From: Syntrophomonadaceae bacterium
GTDB taxonomy: Bacteria > Bacillota > Syntrophomonadia > Syntrophomonadales > Syntrophomonadaceae
Direction of reading: 5' to 3'
Assembly (NCBI GenBank): GCA_012840625.1
Contig: DUSB01000185.1
Location: forward strand, 1-5,357
Length of the DNA stretch: 5,357 nucleotides
Shown: piece by piece, positions 4,920 through 5,357 of the stretch
Numbering within the stretch: position 1 is the first letter of the stretch
Layout: each line of letters starts with the position of its first letter
Made by a program: the position numbers and the translations under genes
Notes under the pieces: generated by a model
What the model was told of the DNA's origin: nothing
The model's input: the letters and a program-made list of their open reading frames with translations, nothing else
Database searches by the model: none

Positions 4920-5357
4920 ATGGTGAATACACGATGGCAAGAGGTTAGTGAGGCGGATATTTTAGCAGCTAATATTCAGAAATATGCAGATGATAAGATC
5001 ATAGATTTTTATGCGAACATTGATGAGTTGCAGTTTCCATATGTAGAATATACGGTGGTATTCAATGCAGTGCTGGACCTGCTGGGACGCGGTCGCAGGA
5101 TAAAAGCTGTTGATATGTGTGGAGGAGCAGGAAGAGCCTCCTTTATCCTAAAAAAATGCGACCCCAACTGTGATCTTACCCTGGTGGATTGTGCCGATAA
5201 GATGTTAGCTGTAGCGCAACAAAAGGCTGAACAGATGAATATTCGCAACATAAGGATTGTTAATCAGGATGCTTTTTCTTTCTTCCAGGAAGAAGAACAG
5301 TTTGATTTGATTATTTTTTCCTCAGCTATTCATCATTTTAAGGATCCAGTTCAACTG
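4920..5357 (+). CDS. Class I SAM-dependent methyltransferase (5' part, cut by window edge)
   Basis: The reading frame is open from ATG 4920 to the right edge (146 codons, no stop), so the C-terminus is missing. A Rossmann-type SAM-binding fold is visible. Motif I is VDMCGGAGRA (64-73), the acidic residue for the ribose hydroxyls is D90 in LTLVDCA, and QDA (116-118) is followed by FDLIIFSSAIHHF (128-140), typical of motif IV in small-molecule methyltransferases. The first 60 residues form a helical N-terminal cap. The substrate is unknown, and the family also includes ubiquinone/menaquinone-, lipid- and natural-product-type enzymes. GGGGG (4910-4914), 5 nt before ATG 4920, is an atypical ribosome binding site. 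In-frame ATG 4905 lacks one, and GTG 4923 is another option. The gene lies behind a terminator, so it is probably expressed separately from the CoA-transferase. Confidence 0.82.
   Translation, partial: MVNTRWQEVSEADILAANIQKYADDKIIDFYANIDELQFPYVEYTVVFNAVLDLLGRGRRIKAVDMCGGAGRASFILKKCDPNCDLTLVDCADKMLAVAQQKAEQMNIRNIRIVNQDAFSFFQEEEQFDLIIFSSAIHHFKDPVQL

Overview
The window looks like chromosomal DNA from a low-to-mid GC Gram-positive bacterium (Bacillota, probably a Clostridia member). The reasons are consensus AGGAGG-type ribosome binding sites, sigma-A-type promoters, a compact intrinsic terminator and the gene families present. A butyrate-type CoA-transferase next to acyl-handling enzymes would suit an anaerobic fatty-acid fermenter or syntroph such as a Syntrophomonadaceae-like organism. 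That placement is inference, and no gene fixes the genus.

Layout. Positions 1-60 hold a strong minus-strand promoter and ribosome binding site for a gene that lies almost wholly off the left edge. Positions 56-490 carry no convincing gene, but contain a perfect palindrome, a minus-strand terminator-like hairpin and a plus-strand promoter. A small Smr-domain protein (491-913, +) meets an acyl-ACP thioesterase-like gene (910-1659, -) tail to tail, with a 4-bp overlap. The thioesterase promoter and an MBL-fold hydrolase gene (1877-2779, +) diverge from a shared 217-bp region. That region holds a perfect 9-bp inverted repeat, an operator candidate lying on the putative MBL promoter. After the MBL gene come a well-placed ribosome binding site leading only to a 16-codon ORF, then about 470 bp of AT-rich non-coding DNA. 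Next is a complete family I CoA-transferase (3315-4670, +) with a textbook terminator. A C-tract-rich spacer follows, and then the first 146 codons of a SAM-dependent methyltransferase cut by the right edge.

How the genes may work together. The thioesterase and CoA-transferase both act on acyl thioesters, and the MBL hydrolase could also act on a thioester or similar small ester. A loose acyl-CoA/fatty-acid theme is therefore plausible, but the genes are not one operon: there are two strand changes, a terminator and long spacers. The Smr and methyltransferase genes have no evident link to that theme. I see no mobile element, CRISPR array, rRNA or tRNA, and no clearly new multi-gene system. 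The most interesting material is regulatory: the two palindromes, the convergent gene overlap, the long CoA-transferase leader and the possible alternative RNA structures upstream of the Smr gene.
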